Of a DNA stretch of 64,000 nucleotides, positions 24,101 through 33,900 are shown piece by piece. The stretch lies in NCBI RefSeq assembly GCF_029254265.1, contig NZ_JAQWXX010000047.1, positions 62,001-126,000 on the forward strand, written 5' to 3'. Position numbers and translations under genes: made by a program. The first letter of the stretch is position 1, and each line of letters starts with the position of its first letter. The notes under the pieces were generated by a model. That model saw nothing but the letters and a program-made list of their open reading frames with translations. It was not told the DNA's origin and did not search any database. Source of the DNA: Algoriphagus sp. (lineage in GTDB: Bacteria > Bacteroidota > Bacteroidia > Cytophagales > Cyclobacteriaceae).

Positions 24101-27100
24101 GAAAGAATGGGTAGAGTTGGATGTCCATGTTGAAAATCTTAGACAGGAAGGATTGTGGACTGATCAAACGGATGAAATTGTAACAGGTAATAGATTCGTA
24201 AGAGTAGCAGAACATTCGGCACAACAATCATCCAACACGCTTAGCAAATATGAAGATTGGTTTAAAAAGGGTAAGGTCAATGTGTTGAGTTGTTCAACCA
24301 CCATGGAAATGGGCGTGGATATAGGTGGATTATCAATAGTTCAAAACAATAATGTTCCACCACATCCAGCAAATTACCTTCAGAGAGCGGGAAGAGCAGG
24401 GCGGAGGAATGAAACACGTGCGCTTTCATATACAATTTGTAAGAATTCATCTATAGAGTTGAATGTTTTCTTCAATCCTCGGTGGGCATTCGATAAAAAA
24501 CCCGTGAATCCAAATATTACTTTGGACAGTGATAAAATTATACAGAGACATCTTAACTCTTACTTATTTGGGTTTTACCTAAAGAATGAACTACCAGCAA
24601 TTCTCTCAAGAAAAAATATTCTAACAACAAAGAATAAAGACTTTTTTATGCCTTTGGAAGGTCAAGAGTCCAGTGTAGCTGATCTATTTAGTGCATGGCT
24701 ACTTTCTTTACCTTCTCAGACCTTTAGAGGATTAGATAACATTAGAGTGGGAACTTCCCTGAATATGAAGTCGTATGAACAGATTTTTGACTATGCAAAC
24801 TCTGTTATTTTAGGGATTCAAAACGCTTGGAATACAGAATTTGAATATTTCCAAAATGAGCTTGGGCAATTTGAGGACGAAGAAGATAAAAAAGATGCTT
24901 TTTACCGAAAACTTAATGTGGAGGTAAATAGACATTTGAATGAATATTTAATTTCAGAATTGGTGAAGGGTAATTTTTTGCCTGGCTATGGTTTCCCTAC
25001 TAACATTGCAACTTTCGATACTTGGAGTCTGGATGAATGGAAATCAAAGAAAGATGATTCAGGTTCAATTAGAGAAGACAACAGAATGAGCTTTAAAGGT
25101 AAGCCATCAAGAAATATGCAGCAGGCTTTAATGGAATATGCGCCTGGTGCTAAAGTGGTATTAGATGGTAAGGTTTATACCTCAGCAGGAATAACTCTTA
25201 ATAGCCTCAATTTGAATGATCAGGCTAAAGATGAGATCAAGACTGCTTGGAGATGTACAAATTGTGGGGAAAATGGTGTTGAAGGCATTAGTTTTAAAGG
25301 CAATTGCATCAGTTGTAACAAAGCAATCTCACAAGATAACACAGAGAGATTTCTAGTACCTCAAGGATATAGGGTTGATTTTAATGTTTCACCAAATAAC
25401 GATTTATCCTCGGTTCCTTATGCACCGGTAAATGAACCTTGGGTAAATGTACCATCCGATCTAAAGCCTTTTCCAAATCCAACTTTAGGTTACTACAAAG
25501 TGTCCGACAATGCTGTAATTTATTTTAGAAATAAAGGCCACCATGGTAAAGGGTATGCGCTTTGTCTTTCTTGTGGTAAGTCGGAAAGTATGACACAGGA
25601 AGGAGAAATACCGTCTGGATTTATGAGCCATCAAAGAATTCACGGTAAACTTAAAAATTCCGAAAGTACCGAATGTAATCCTAAAGATTCGCAGGTTCAA
25701 AAAGGGATTAACCTAGGCGCTTATCATTCAACTGATGCGTTTCAGTTATTCCTTACAGACACAGAATCAGGTAAGCTTCTTGAAGTTAATGAAGAGAACA
25801 GAGTATTGGCATGGTCGGTAGGGGCATCTATAAAAACTGGATTGGCAAGAGCAATTGGAATTAACATTGAAGAGTTAAATCTTACTGTTAAGCAATCAAG
25901 GATCGAGGTAACTAGCGTTCCAGTGCTCTCAATTTGCATTTTTGACAATACCACTGGTGGTTCTGGGTTTTCATCTATTGCTCCTCAAATATTAAATAAA
26001 GTAATAGATGAAGCGATCAACTTGACAAATTGCCCTTCAAGTTGCAATACTAGTTGTGAGAGTTGTCTCATAAGTTATGATTTAAGACAAATTGAAACTC
26101 TTCTTGATAGAAATATTGCATTTGCGTTTTTGGAAAGTTTCTCAAAAAAATTGAAGCTTCCAGTCGAACAGAAAATACTTGGAGATAATACCAAGCTATG
26201 CTTGAATGATTTTGCAACGGAGTTAGTTCTGGCATCTAAAAAGTATCCTTCTAAACTTCAGTTATTTGTAGCCGGCGATGAATCCAATTTCTCACCTTTA
26301 AACCCTACTTTTAATAAGTTTATAAATAATATTTCAATCTCTTCTATTGAGTTGTCCTTTCCCTATGGGTTTATAGAAAAGCTATCAGAAGAGCAATTTT
26401 TTGATTTGAGAGCTTTTTTAAAGGCTCATAATCATGTATTTGTAAGTAGATTTTCTATAAATGATAACTTCATGCTGTTAGGAGTCTTATCAAATGAAAA
26501 TAATGATAAAAAAGTTTTTGCAAGTGCAATGGTTAAAATAGGAGAGATTAATGATGAATGGGGTAAGTCAAGCGCTGATTCATTTTTGCTATACTCAGAT
26601 AGTTTTTCACAAATTCCAAAAACAGAATTATTTGAACTTCAGCTAAAGGCTAAGAGCCAAATCCAATTGGCAGAAATATTAATCTCCAATGAATTTAATG
26701 GTAAGATTAAACAGTTTGGTATAGCTTTTTGGGAAAGAATCAAAAATGAAATTGCTGATAAAAACCTACCAATCAACCTGGATTTAGCAGTTTCAAAGAT
26801 TTCATACACCGATCGATATTTGGCAACTCCTTTTACAATTATTCTGCTTAATGAAGTATTGAATGCTATTCCGTTCAATCTTGACCTTGCTTGTAACTTA
26901 GAGGTTTATACTAAAACACCCGATGCCCAGAGCTACGGAGTGAACCTTAATCACAATTGGAGGCAGGGAGAAGAAAATTCAAAGTCTTTGTTAATAGAAA
27001 ATTTGTTAGAACCAAAATTTAAAAATTTTAAGATTCATCAATTACAAAACAACAAAGATATAGCTCATAGTAGAGTAATGAAGTTATATTTTGAGAATGG

Positions 27101-27290
27101 AGCCTATTTGTCAATTAGGCTAGATCAAGGGTTGGGTTATTGGCAATTAGATGGATGGTCAAGTAATTTTCAATTTCCGTTTTATGGCAATATCCAGGAT
27201 CAATTGGATGTCTTGAAAAGTGTAATTAAAAATGACTCTTTAAAGAATTATCAATCTCAACCTACCTATATCTATTTGACAGTAAGTTAG
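21135..27290 (+). CDS. druE: Giant DEAH-box helicase with DUF1998, Druantia DruE-like
   Basis: 2051 aa, the size of DruE. Helicase lobe 1: a Q-motif-like YPYCHQIDAW, Walker A SGTGSGKT (133-140), YPLNALINSQ, DEAH (268-271) and TSAT (304-307). A zinc-ribbon-like insertion follows (CSNKNCSEKM, CSCGSP, CTECNHE, CSSCG). Lobe 2 has SCSTTMEMGVDIGG and the arginine-finger motif QRAGRAGR near 1083. More cysteine pairs (CTNCG, CISCNK, CLSCGK) precede the DUF1998 region with GGSGFS and the four-cysteine cluster CPSSCNTSCESCL near 1632. The last ~390 residues are unassigned. In Druantia the helicase is the shared signature protein and is thought to act on invading DNA. Start overlaps the DruH-like gene by 11 bases. 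Related DUF1998 helicases occur in DISARM, but there helicase and DUF1998 are separate proteins. Confidence 0.82.
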   Translation: MENKYYKEIFEQVSEKATRSTLGILSPKSEALRRHLSKTFSANNRSGRLISDPLFEATFPWQKGDKTFHQLRGNLLIDSLVTSLDASHKIKIGDSDLDLTNQALKSDWYPYCHQIDAWKKLAEKEPKSIVVTSGTGSGKTECFMVPILNDLVGQYESSKQKLEGVQALFVYPLNALINSQRERLLAWTYNFADNIRFCLYNGNTPESLKKKDLEFYPKNEVRDRKSLWDSPPPILITNPTMLEYMLIRQKDSPILDKSKGKLKYIVLDEAHTYIGSAAAELSLLIRRVMEGFGVSSKQIRFIATSATIGSDDSSKETLKKYLADIAGIDVSQIEVIEGFREIPKLPNVEKTIVDSLGNLVELPPKELINKLKFHEIARAIRNSLATPKLVSELILEVEKKGFKLSELEVLEWLDLLSRKDLLIDDISFLPLRGHFFQRTMSGLWTCSNKNCSEKMGSALEGTNWSYGMVYTYQKQQCSCGSPIYELVFCTECNHEHLEARQGTTNGEVVFTQTLSSIFDEFQLDAEYDDEDNSDSDVIASESRVTFATSESETTTPIRIDSFGKQALHDVNTTKVYRSSYKCSSCGNQGRGEKDPFRHSYLGMAFYSSNVLPHLLRKTDPHINPKNLPFDGRRLITFTDSRQGTAKMAIKVQQDSERMKIRSLILSIISKEIDSHRLDDLNEKIFKLKPLEDHPGIVDIIKGYQNDLEFLKPEPTPYSELKRSLRENAEIKDHIFSYYRDLAPLIFGGSEGLDKYIELQLIINFSRRPKRLNSLETLGLVEIVYPDLEKIKQVEAEWLNHKLTLSDWKDFLKICIDHHVRNGIFVDLDTYLLRWSGGKFSPKYLVNPHEKSGSVHKPWPQFRKGRPLHRLVILLSAVLKIDIENPTIKEIDLINHFLEAAWVDLVRNSGILTPAGEGYQMSLKKMSFAIPKKRWFCPVTHRVLDTTLKNYTPYISKSEHGFDRYQCKPIVFPTIPIKSHQLDSEWYQEMKEWVELDVHVENLRQEGLWTDQTDEIVTGNRFVRVAEHSAQQSSNTLSKYEDWFKKGKVNVLSCSTTMEMGVDIGGLSIVQNNNVPPHPANYLQRAGRAGRRNETRALSYTICKNSSIELNVFFNPRWAFDKKPVNPNITLDSDKIIQRHLNSYLFGFYLKNELPAILSRKNILTTKNKDFFMPLEGQESSVADLFSAWLLSLPSQTFRGLDNIRVGTSLNMKSYEQIFDYANSVILGIQNAWNTEFEYFQNELGQFEDEEDKKDAFYRKLNVEVNRHLNEYLISELVKGNFLPGYGFPTNIATFDTWSLDEWKSKKDDSGSIREDNRMSFKGKPSRNMQQALMEYAPGAKVVLDGKVYTSAGITLNSLNLNDQAKDEIKTAWRCTNCGENGVEGISFKGNCISCNKAISQDNTERFLVPQGYRVDFNVSPNNDLSSVPYAPVNEPWVNVPSDLKPFPNPTLGYYKVSDNAVIYFRNKGHHGKGYALCLSCGKSESMTQEGEIPSGFMSHQRIHGKLKNSESTECNPKDSQVQKGINLGAYHSTDAFQLFLTDTESGKLLEVNEENRVLAWSVGASIKTGLARAIGINIEELNLTVKQSRIEVTSVPVLSICIFDNTTGGSGFSSIAPQILNKVIDEAINLTNCPSSCNTSCESCLISYDLRQIETLLDRNIAFAFLESFSKKLKLPVEQKILGDNTKLCLNDFATELVLASKKYPSKLQLFVAGDESNFSPLNPTFNKFINNISISSIELSFPYGFIEKLSEEQFFDLRAFLKAHNHVFVSRFSINDNFMLLGVLSNENNDKKVFASAMVKIGEINDEWGKSSADSFLLYSDSFSQIPKTELFELQLKAKSQIQLAEILISNEFNGKIKQFGIAFWERIKNEIADKNLPINLDLAVSKISYTDRYLATPFTIILLNEVLNAIPFNLDLACNLEVYTKTPDAQSYGVNLNHNWRQGEENSKSLLIENLLEPKFKNFKIHQLQNNKDIAHSRVMKLYFENGAYLSIRLDQGLGYWQLDGWSSNFQFPFYGNIQDQLDVLKSVIKNDSLKNYQSQPTYIYLTVS

Positions 27291-27474
27291 ATGAATTGTA
27301 AATGTAAAATTGAAGTAAGATTACTTGAAAGGATTAGTTAAGTTTAAGCAAGTTCCAAAAATGGAGCCTTATATTTTTAAAAATATCTCATTCTTAACTT
27401 AGTTGATTGACTGAATAGTTTAAATATTTCAATTCTATAGATGGAATTCAACAACCTAAAATGACCTGCATTAT
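27291..27474. other. Intergenic region between the Druantia-like operon and hsdM
   Basis: 184 bases, AT-rich, with no gene seen. A perfect 16-base palindrome of A and T (27371-27386) is present and may be an operator for hsdM or a weak terminator. Composition and codon use change clearly across this gap. Confidence 0.4.
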
Positions 27475-29055
27475 ATGATCACCGGAGAATTAAAATCACA
27501 AGTAGATAAAATTTGGAATTCCTTCTGGACGGGAGGAGTGGCCAACCCGCTCACTGTTATCGAGCAACTCACCTACCTCATCTTTATCCGAAGGATAGAC
27601 GAGATGGAAACCCTCGAAGAGAAGAAGGCCAATCAAATGGGCATTGACAAGCAGCTGGAGTTTTTCACTGCCGAGCAACAGAATTTCCGATGGAGTCATT
27701 TCAAGGACAAAGATCCCGAGACTATGTATGCGCTCTTTACCCGTCCTGATGCCAATGGGCTAACTGTCTTTGAGCACATGAAGCAGATGGACAAGAAGGC
27801 TGGTGCTTTTGCCGAGTTTATGAAGGGAGCCACTTTTATGATTCCTACTGCTCGCTTGCTGGATCAGGTGGTGCAAATGGTCGATAAGATCGATATGCAG
27901 GATCGAGATACCAAAGGAGATCTGTATGAGTATTTGCTTTCTAAGATTGCCACCGCAGGGACCAATGGACAGTTTCGTACCCCAAGACATATCATCCGCA
28001 TGATGGTGGATATGATGCAACCGCAACGGGAAGATACCATTTGCGATCCTTCTTCCGGTACAGCAGGTTTCTTGGTTTCTTCTGCGGAGTATGTGTATGA
28101 AAACCATGAAGATTGGTTCTTGTATAGCGACTTCCGAAAGCACTTCCACAACCAAATGTTTACTGGGGTTGAGTTTGATGCGACCATGCTACGTATCGGG
28201 GCGATGAACTTGCAATTGCATGGGATCGAAAACCCGCAGTTAATCGGGAAGGATGCACTCAGCGAAGCCAATGAGGATCAAACCAACTTGTATTCCTTGA
28301 TACTGGCTAATCCACCTTTCAAAGGAAGTTTGGATTATGATGTAGTAGAAAGCTCTTTGCTGAGTGTCACCAAGACCAAAAAGACAGAGCTTCTGTTTAT
28401 CTCCCTGATCTTACGGATGCTGAAAGTCGGTGGACGTGCAGCAGTGATTGTGCCAGACGGCGTACTCTTCGGTTCTTCCAATGCGCATAAAGAACTACGC
28501 AAAACGCTAGTGGAGGATCAAAAGCTCGATGCCATTATTTCCATGCCCTCAGGGGTTTTTAGACCCTATGCAGGAGTAAGTACAGCGGTATTGGTATTTA
28601 CCAAAACCAATAGTGGAGGTACTGATAACGTATGGTTTTACGATATGCAAGCCGATGGTTTTAGCCTGGATGATAAGCGTACGCCGCTCCTTATCAAAAA
28701 CGAAACAGTGGAAGAGGAAATAGCCGCTGCGTTGGGTTTGGGAATAGCCGCCGAAGAAAGAGTGCCTTACGGTCAGAAATCTTCTGAAGAAGCCCATGCC
28801 AAGAACAATATCCCCGATATCCAGAACCGCTGGCAAAACCGAGAAAAGGAAACAAGCAGAGCTCGAACAGAGCAAAGCTTCATGGTGCTCAAGTTAGAGA
28901 TCGCTAAAAACGACTATGACCTCAGCATTAACCGCTACAAGGAGATTGTCTATGAAGAGGAGGAGTATGATAAGCCTGAAGCTATTATAAAGCAAATTGA
29001 ATCTCTGGATAAAGAGAGGATTCAAATTTTAACTGAATTGAAAAGCCTTTTATGA
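27475..29055 (+). CDS. hsdM: Type I restriction-modification methyltransferase subunit HsdM
   Basis: 526 aa. An N-terminal HsdM helical domain (VDKIWNSFWTGGVANPLTVI, then LTYLIFIRRIDEME) precedes the methyltransferase core with motif I DPSSGTAGFLV and catalytic NPPF, then a C-terminal helical part. With HsdS it methylates adenine in a bipartite site and with HsdR it restricts. It is complete. The ATG of hsdS overlaps the TGA here as ATGA. Its codon and base composition are closer to the host chromosome than to the AT-rich operon upstream, pointing to separate acquisition. Confidence 0.95.
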   Translation: MITGELKSQVDKIWNSFWTGGVANPLTVIEQLTYLIFIRRIDEMETLEEKKANQMGIDKQLEFFTAEQQNFRWSHFKDKDPETMYALFTRPDANGLTVFEHMKQMDKKAGAFAEFMKGATFMIPTARLLDQVVQMVDKIDMQDRDTKGDLYEYLLSKIATAGTNGQFRTPRHIIRMMVDMMQPQREDTICDPSSGTAGFLVSSAEYVYENHEDWFLYSDFRKHFHNQMFTGVEFDATMLRIGAMNLQLHGIENPQLIGKDALSEANEDQTNLYSLILANPPFKGSLDYDVVESSLLSVTKTKKTELLFISLILRMLKVGGRAAVIVPDGVLFGSSNAHKELRKTLVEDQKLDAIISMPSGVFRPYAGVSTAVLVFTKTNSGGTDNVWFYDMQADGFSLDDKRTPLLIKNETVEEEIAAALGLGIAAEERVPYGQKSSEEAHAKNNIPDIQNRWQNREKETSRARTEQSFMVLKLEIAKNDYDLSINRYKEIVYEEEEYDKPEAIIKQIESLDKERIQILTELKSLL

Positions 29056-30158
29056 TTATAAGAAAATTCACATCACTTTTTAAGGATATAACTGGAGGAA
29101 ATGTTAAGGTTAAGAAATCTGAATACTTGACTTATGGCAATCATCCGGTTATTGATCAGGGTAAGGGCTTAATTGGAGGGTATTCTGACCTTAATCGTAC
29201 AGTTAATAGAAAAGGAGAGGTTATTGTTTTTGGCGATCACACCGGTTGCTTAAAATTCGTTGATTTTGATTTCTTATTAGGTGCCGATGGGGTTAAAGTA
29301 ATTCAACCTAATTATGATGAGGTCGATACCAAGTATGCCTATTATTTGCTTCATAAAGTCCATATTCCTGACACTGGTTACGATAGAAAGTTCAAATATC
29401 TTAAGAGGACAGAAATCCCTATCCCTCCCTTAGCCACGCAAAAGAAGATAGCGGCCATTTTAGATGCAGCGGATGCCCACCGCCAAAAAACTAAGCAGCT
29501 CCTCGCCAAATATGATGAACTCGCCCAAAGCATCTTTTTAGAGATGTTTGGTGATCCGGTCACTAATCCGAAGGGGTGGGAAGTTAAGAAGATGGGAGAA
29601 GTGCTTGAATTAATTACTTATGGCCTTACTGTGAGACCTAAATATCATAAGACTGGTGTTCCACTTATTTCTGCAAAGGAAATTAGATCGGGGTATTTAG
29701 ATATGGAAAATGCTGCTAGGATAAGCAAAACAGACTTTGATTCTTTATCTCAAAAAGGTAGACCAAATAAAGGTGATATTTTATTTTCTAAAACAGGTAG
29801 TATTGGACATTGTGCTCTGGTTGAAAATCAAGAATTGTTTGCTATAACTCAAAATGCAGCTCGGTTGGTATTCAATAAATCTGTTTACAGGAAATATGCG
29901 ATTTATTACCTAAGGTCAGATTATGTCCAGAATTTATCTAAAAGACTGGCAAAAGGTAATGCTGTTAAAGATTTGCAGCTTGGAGATATGAGGGAAATTA
30001 AATTTTTAATGCCACCGGAAAATCTTCAATCGGAATTTGAAGAAATAGTCAATTCTGTAGAGGCTCAAAAAGAAATATTGAACCAAGAGATTATAAGTTC
30101 TGAAAACCTCTTCAATAGCCTATTACAAATAGCTTTTAAGGGGGAGTTGGTGAGTTAA
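29052..30158 (+). CDS. hsdS: Type I restriction-modification specificity subunit HsdS
   Basis: 368 aa with two target recognition domains. TRD1 spans about 1-120, then the central conserved spacer PIPPLATQKKIAAILDAADA and LAKYDELAQSIFLEMFGDP; TRD2 starts at GWEVKKMGEVLELITYG and ends near RLAKGNAVKDLQLGDMREIK, before the distal conserved helix ending in SLLQIAFKGELVS. The two variable domains are visibly AT-rich while the spacer is not, the usual sign of TRD exchange by recombination. It defines the bipartite recognition sequence of the complex, which cannot be read from this sequence. Confidence 0.92.
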   Translation: MIIRKFTSLFKDITGGNVKVKKSEYLTYGNHPVIDQGKGLIGGYSDLNRTVNRKGEVIVFGDHTGCLKFVDFDFLLGADGVKVIQPNYDEVDTKYAYYLLHKVHIPDTGYDRKFKYLKRTEIPIPPLATQKKIAAILDAADAHRQKTKQLLAKYDELAQSIFLEMFGDPVTNPKGWEVKKMGEVLELITYGLTVRPKYHKTGVPLISAKEIRSGYLDMENAARISKTDFDSLSQKGRPNKGDILFSKTGSIGHCALVENQELFAITQNAARLVFNKSVYRKYAIYYLRSDYVQNLSKRLAKGNAVKDLQLGDMREIKFLMPPENLQSEFEEIVNSVEAQKEILNQEIISSENLFNSLLQIAFKGELVS

Positions 30159-30174
30159 TTTATACTTTAAAAGC

Positions 30175-30819
30175 ATGGATTCGGAAAAGGAACTTGAGGA
30201 GATACTAGATTCGATAAACGCTTATATCAAAGAGATATTTAAGCTAGGTAAATGGATGCTAGAAGCAAATCCAAACTTGTATTCTTATGACCTTTTTTGT
30301 ACCGCCATCTTGAACCGAACGGTGAATTTTCACAAAGCATATATTTCTCTCCTCAAGGATAATAATTTTATTGCAGCAGCGCCATTGGTGCGAATACATA
30401 TGGATTCCCTTCTGAGATTATTCGCTTCAAGGATAATTGATTACAATGTTGATGAATTTGCTAATAAGGTGTTGAACGGAATGCGCATTGTGGACCTAAA
30501 AGATAGAAACCAAAAAAAGATGATTGATGGACATTTGGTCAATGAGTTATCAAAATTACCGGACATGGCTTGGGTTAAAGGCATATACAAGCAGGGAAGC
30601 GGTTATGTGCATTTTAGTAATTTGGTTACTCAGCAGTCATTCGGAATTAATTCCAAGGAGAGTTTATTGAATGGAATTATAAGAATGAATGATGACTTGG
30701 TTCCTATGGAAGAAAAAATAGCAGCTTCAATTACCATGATGAAGATTTCGAATAAGATAGCTGAATTTATTATGGATTGGGTAGAACAGAAAAGATCTTA
30801 TAATCAAGAAATCGAGTAA
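30175..30819 (+). CDS. Unknown helical protein inside the hsd operon (DUF5677-like)
   Basis: 214 aa, nearly all helical. The segment AAPLVRIHMDSLLRLFASRI followed further on by YVHFSNL resembles DUF5677-type proteins, a poorly characterised family often found next to restriction or other defence genes. An R-x4-H string (RTVNFH) fits the loose HEPN nuclease pattern but sits in the wrong half of the chain to trust. It is 16 bases after hsdS and 85 bases before hsdR, so it belongs to the operon as an accessory. A role as an added effector or modulator is a guess. Confidence 0.55.
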   Translation: MDSEKELEEILDSINAYIKEIFKLGKWMLEANPNLYSYDLFCTAILNRTVNFHKAYISLLKDNNFIAAAPLVRIHMDSLLRLFASRIIDYNVDEFANKVLNGMRIVDLKDRNQKKMIDGHLVNELSKLPDMAWVKGIYKQGSGYVHFSNLVTQQSFGINSKESLLNGIIRMNDDLVPMEEKIAASITMMKISNKIAEFIMDWVEQKRSYNQEIE

Positions 30820-30904
30820 AATGCAAAAATGTAATCTTCAACAACCACAAATAGGAACGCTCTTGTCTTGCAGAGATTCAGGGGAAAATAGTATGCAAAG
30901 ATAA

Positions 30905-33900
30905 ATGAGCAATTTCCAGTTTATATCGACCGAATTTCCAGAAATAGCAGACCGGGCTATAAAGGCTGAAGCTTTTGCTTTGACCAGTCCCGTGGAATCT
31001 TGCTTCAATGCAAGAGCTGCCTTGGAATTGGGCGTAAACTGGATGTACGAAAATGATGCAGACCTGGAATGGCCCTATGATAAAAAGCTGGCTAGCCTGA
31101 TGCATGAGGCAGGTTTCAAAGAGATCTTTGATCCCTATGGAAATCTGTTTCACGAACTCCATCTGATCCGAAAAATAGGAAACAATGCGGTCCACAATCA
31201 GAAAGTAAAGCCTGAAGATTCTGTTCATTTGCTGAAATGTCTGTTTCGATTTGCTGCTTTTTTGGTGGCTGCCTATGGAGAGGCCGAAGTACGGATTCCT
31301 GATTTTAATGATGGGTTAATTCCTACAGGGGATGAACTAAAGAAGAGCAAAAAAGAAATCGAGCTACTTCGTGAAAAGCTGGCGAAGCTTGAAGAACAAA
31401 ATGATAAGAAGCGACTAGTTCTAGAAGAAAAAGAAGAGGCAAATGAATTGCTTCGCATTTCCAATTTAAAGCACCAAGAACAGCTCAAGGAACAACGGAA
31501 GGCCCGAGAAGTGGAGGCCATACCTCATGCTTTGCCAAAAGCTCCTTCGGAAGCCTACACTCGAAAGTTATACATCGATGCAGCCTTAAAAGATGCAGGA
31601 TGGACCAAGCTTAGATCAGGCTATGAATTGGAGTTTGAAGTCAGTGGTATGCCGCTCTCCACCAACCCTACAGGGCTGGGCTATGTGGATTATGTGCTTT
31701 GGAGTGACAATGGTCTTCCTTTAGCAGTAATTGAGGCAAAGAAGACCACGCATGACGCTAAAAAAGGCCGACATCAGGCCTCGCTTTATGCAGATTGTCT
31801 GGAAAAGAAATTTACCCAGCGCCCATTGATCTATTATACCAATGGATTTGATTTTTACCTATGGGATGATTTGTTCGCACCGGATAGAAAGGTGAGTGGG
31901 TTTATGACCCAGAATCAGTTAGAGCTGGCTATCAGAAGACGCAAGGACCGAAAAGACCTGAGAGACTTCAAAGTAGACCTTGCTATTACGGGTAGACCTT
32001 ATCAGACAGAAGCCATACAGCGAGTGGCGGAAAATCTCTCTGTCATCAAAGACGGTAAGCTCAAGCAAAGGCATAGAAAGAGTTTGCTGATCATGGCCAC
32101 CGGGAGCGGGAAGACTCGGACAGCGGCATCTATTGTAGACATGATGGTGAAGTGTAATTGGGCAAAGCGAATACTCTTTTTGGCTGATCGGAATGCCTTG
32201 GTCACCCAAGCAAAAAATGCGTTTACAGAGCATCTTCCAGAGCTCACAAGCATCGATTTGACCAAAGAAAAAGAGAATGATTCCACTCGATTGGTATTCT
32301 CTACCTATCCGACTATGATGAATCTGATCGATAGAGCTAGAAATGGAGAAGGTCGTTTTTATGGCGTAGGGCATTTCGATCTGATTATTATTGACGAAGC
32401 GCATCGATCCGTTTATCAAAAGTACAGAGCCATTTTCCAATATTTTGATTCTTTTCTTTTAGGCTTGACAGCCACTCCCAAAAAGGATGTGGATCACAAT
32501 ACCTATGAACTTTTTGATATTGAAGATGATAATCCAACTTTTGCCTATGAGTTGGAAGAGGCAGTTAAGGATGGGTTTTTGGTTCCACCCAGAGCGATAA
32601 GTGTCCCACTTAAATTTATGCGAGAGGGTATCAAATATTCTGAGCTATCCGAAAAAGAGAAGTTGGAATACGAGGAGAAGTTTGGCGACCCGACCAATGA
32701 GGAAGCAGAAGCAGGAATTGATAAGAGCCAATTGTATAAATGGCTATTTAATTCCAATACAGTTGATCAAGTCCTGAATCATCTGATGACCTCAGGGATC
32801 AAAGTGGATGGAGGAGATAAGATCGGAAAGACCATCATCTTTGCAAAGAATCATAAACATGCGGTTTACATAGAAGAGCGGTTCAATAAGAATTACCCGG
32901 AATATTCAGGGAAGTTTTGTAGGGTGATTGATAACCAGACAGAGAAAGCACAAGATATTCTCGAACGCTTCAAACTCGACAAGGAGGAGAAAGAGCCGCA
33001 AATCGCTATTTCTGTAGATATGATGGATACTGGGGTGGATGCTCCACGAGTGGTGAATTTGGTATTCTTTAAGCCGGTAAGATCGGTAGTTAAGTTTTGG
33101 CAAATGATCGGGCGAGGCACTCGATTAAGGCCTAATTTATTTGGCCCGGATCAGCATAAGGATAGTTTTTTGATATTTGACTACTGCGAAAACTTCGAAT
33201 TCTTTGAACTCAATCCAGAAGAAAGCAAAGGTAGCGTTGGTATTTCTTTGACCCAGCAAGCCTTTCAATTGAGACTAGACTTAGCGCTAGCACTCCGGAA
33301 ATCGACAAGTAAAGAAGAGAATGAATTTGCAGAGGAGTTGATTGACTTGCTTCATGCTCAAGTGGCCTCCTTGAATCAGGATCGATTTGTGGTCCGACAT
33401 CATTTAGAATTTGTAGAGAAATACAAAGCAAAAGACCAGTGGGCAGACTTGGGGCCTTCGAAGCTTCAGGAAATAGGGACACATATCATCCCCCTTATCC
33501 TATCAGATGAAGATGACGATGTATCAGCCCGAAGGTTTGATGTCCTGATGTTGAACTACCAATTGGCATTGATAGGAGGAAGAATAACCAGCAGATATGA
33601 AAATAGAATAACCACAGCCTGTAGGATACTCGAAAGGAAAGGTAACATACCTTTGGTAGGCGCAAGAATGCCGATGATCAAGAGTGTCTTGAATGGCTTC
33701 CTACAGCAGGCGAGTGTGATCAATCTGGAAAAGATTCGGGATACGCTTCGAGAACTGATGCAGTTCTTGGATGCGATAGATCAGCCAATGGTTGAGACGC
33801 ATTTTCAAGACTATTTGGATCTTACAAAAGTGGAGGAAAAAAGCCTTGTAAAAGAAGCTCCTCTGGAACCGTATAGAAGGCGGGTGGAACGCTACTTAAA

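Noticed and set aside
13012-27290. Classification as DISARM
   Set aside because: DISARM needs separate DrmA helicase and DrmB DUF1998 proteins plus DrmC phospholipase D; here the helicase and DUF1998 are fused and there is no DrmC.
13012-27290. Classification as BREX because of the WYL regulator and adenine methylase
   Set aside because: No PglZ, BrxC, BrxA or BrxB-type genes are present; the WYL regulator type is shared by several defence systems.
27760-28271. Two minus-strand frames of about 130 codons inside hsdM
   Set aside because: Antisense to the conserved methylase motifs; translations have no recognisable domain.
30175-30819. HEPN ribonuclease based on an RTVNFH string
   Set aside because: The R-x4-H pattern is short and in the N-terminal half rather than the usual C-terminal helix; coincidence cannot be excluded.
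31919-33482. Several long minus-strand frames inside hsdR
   Set aside because: They are shadows of a GC-richer, well-conserved gene on the plus strand; no start context or domain.
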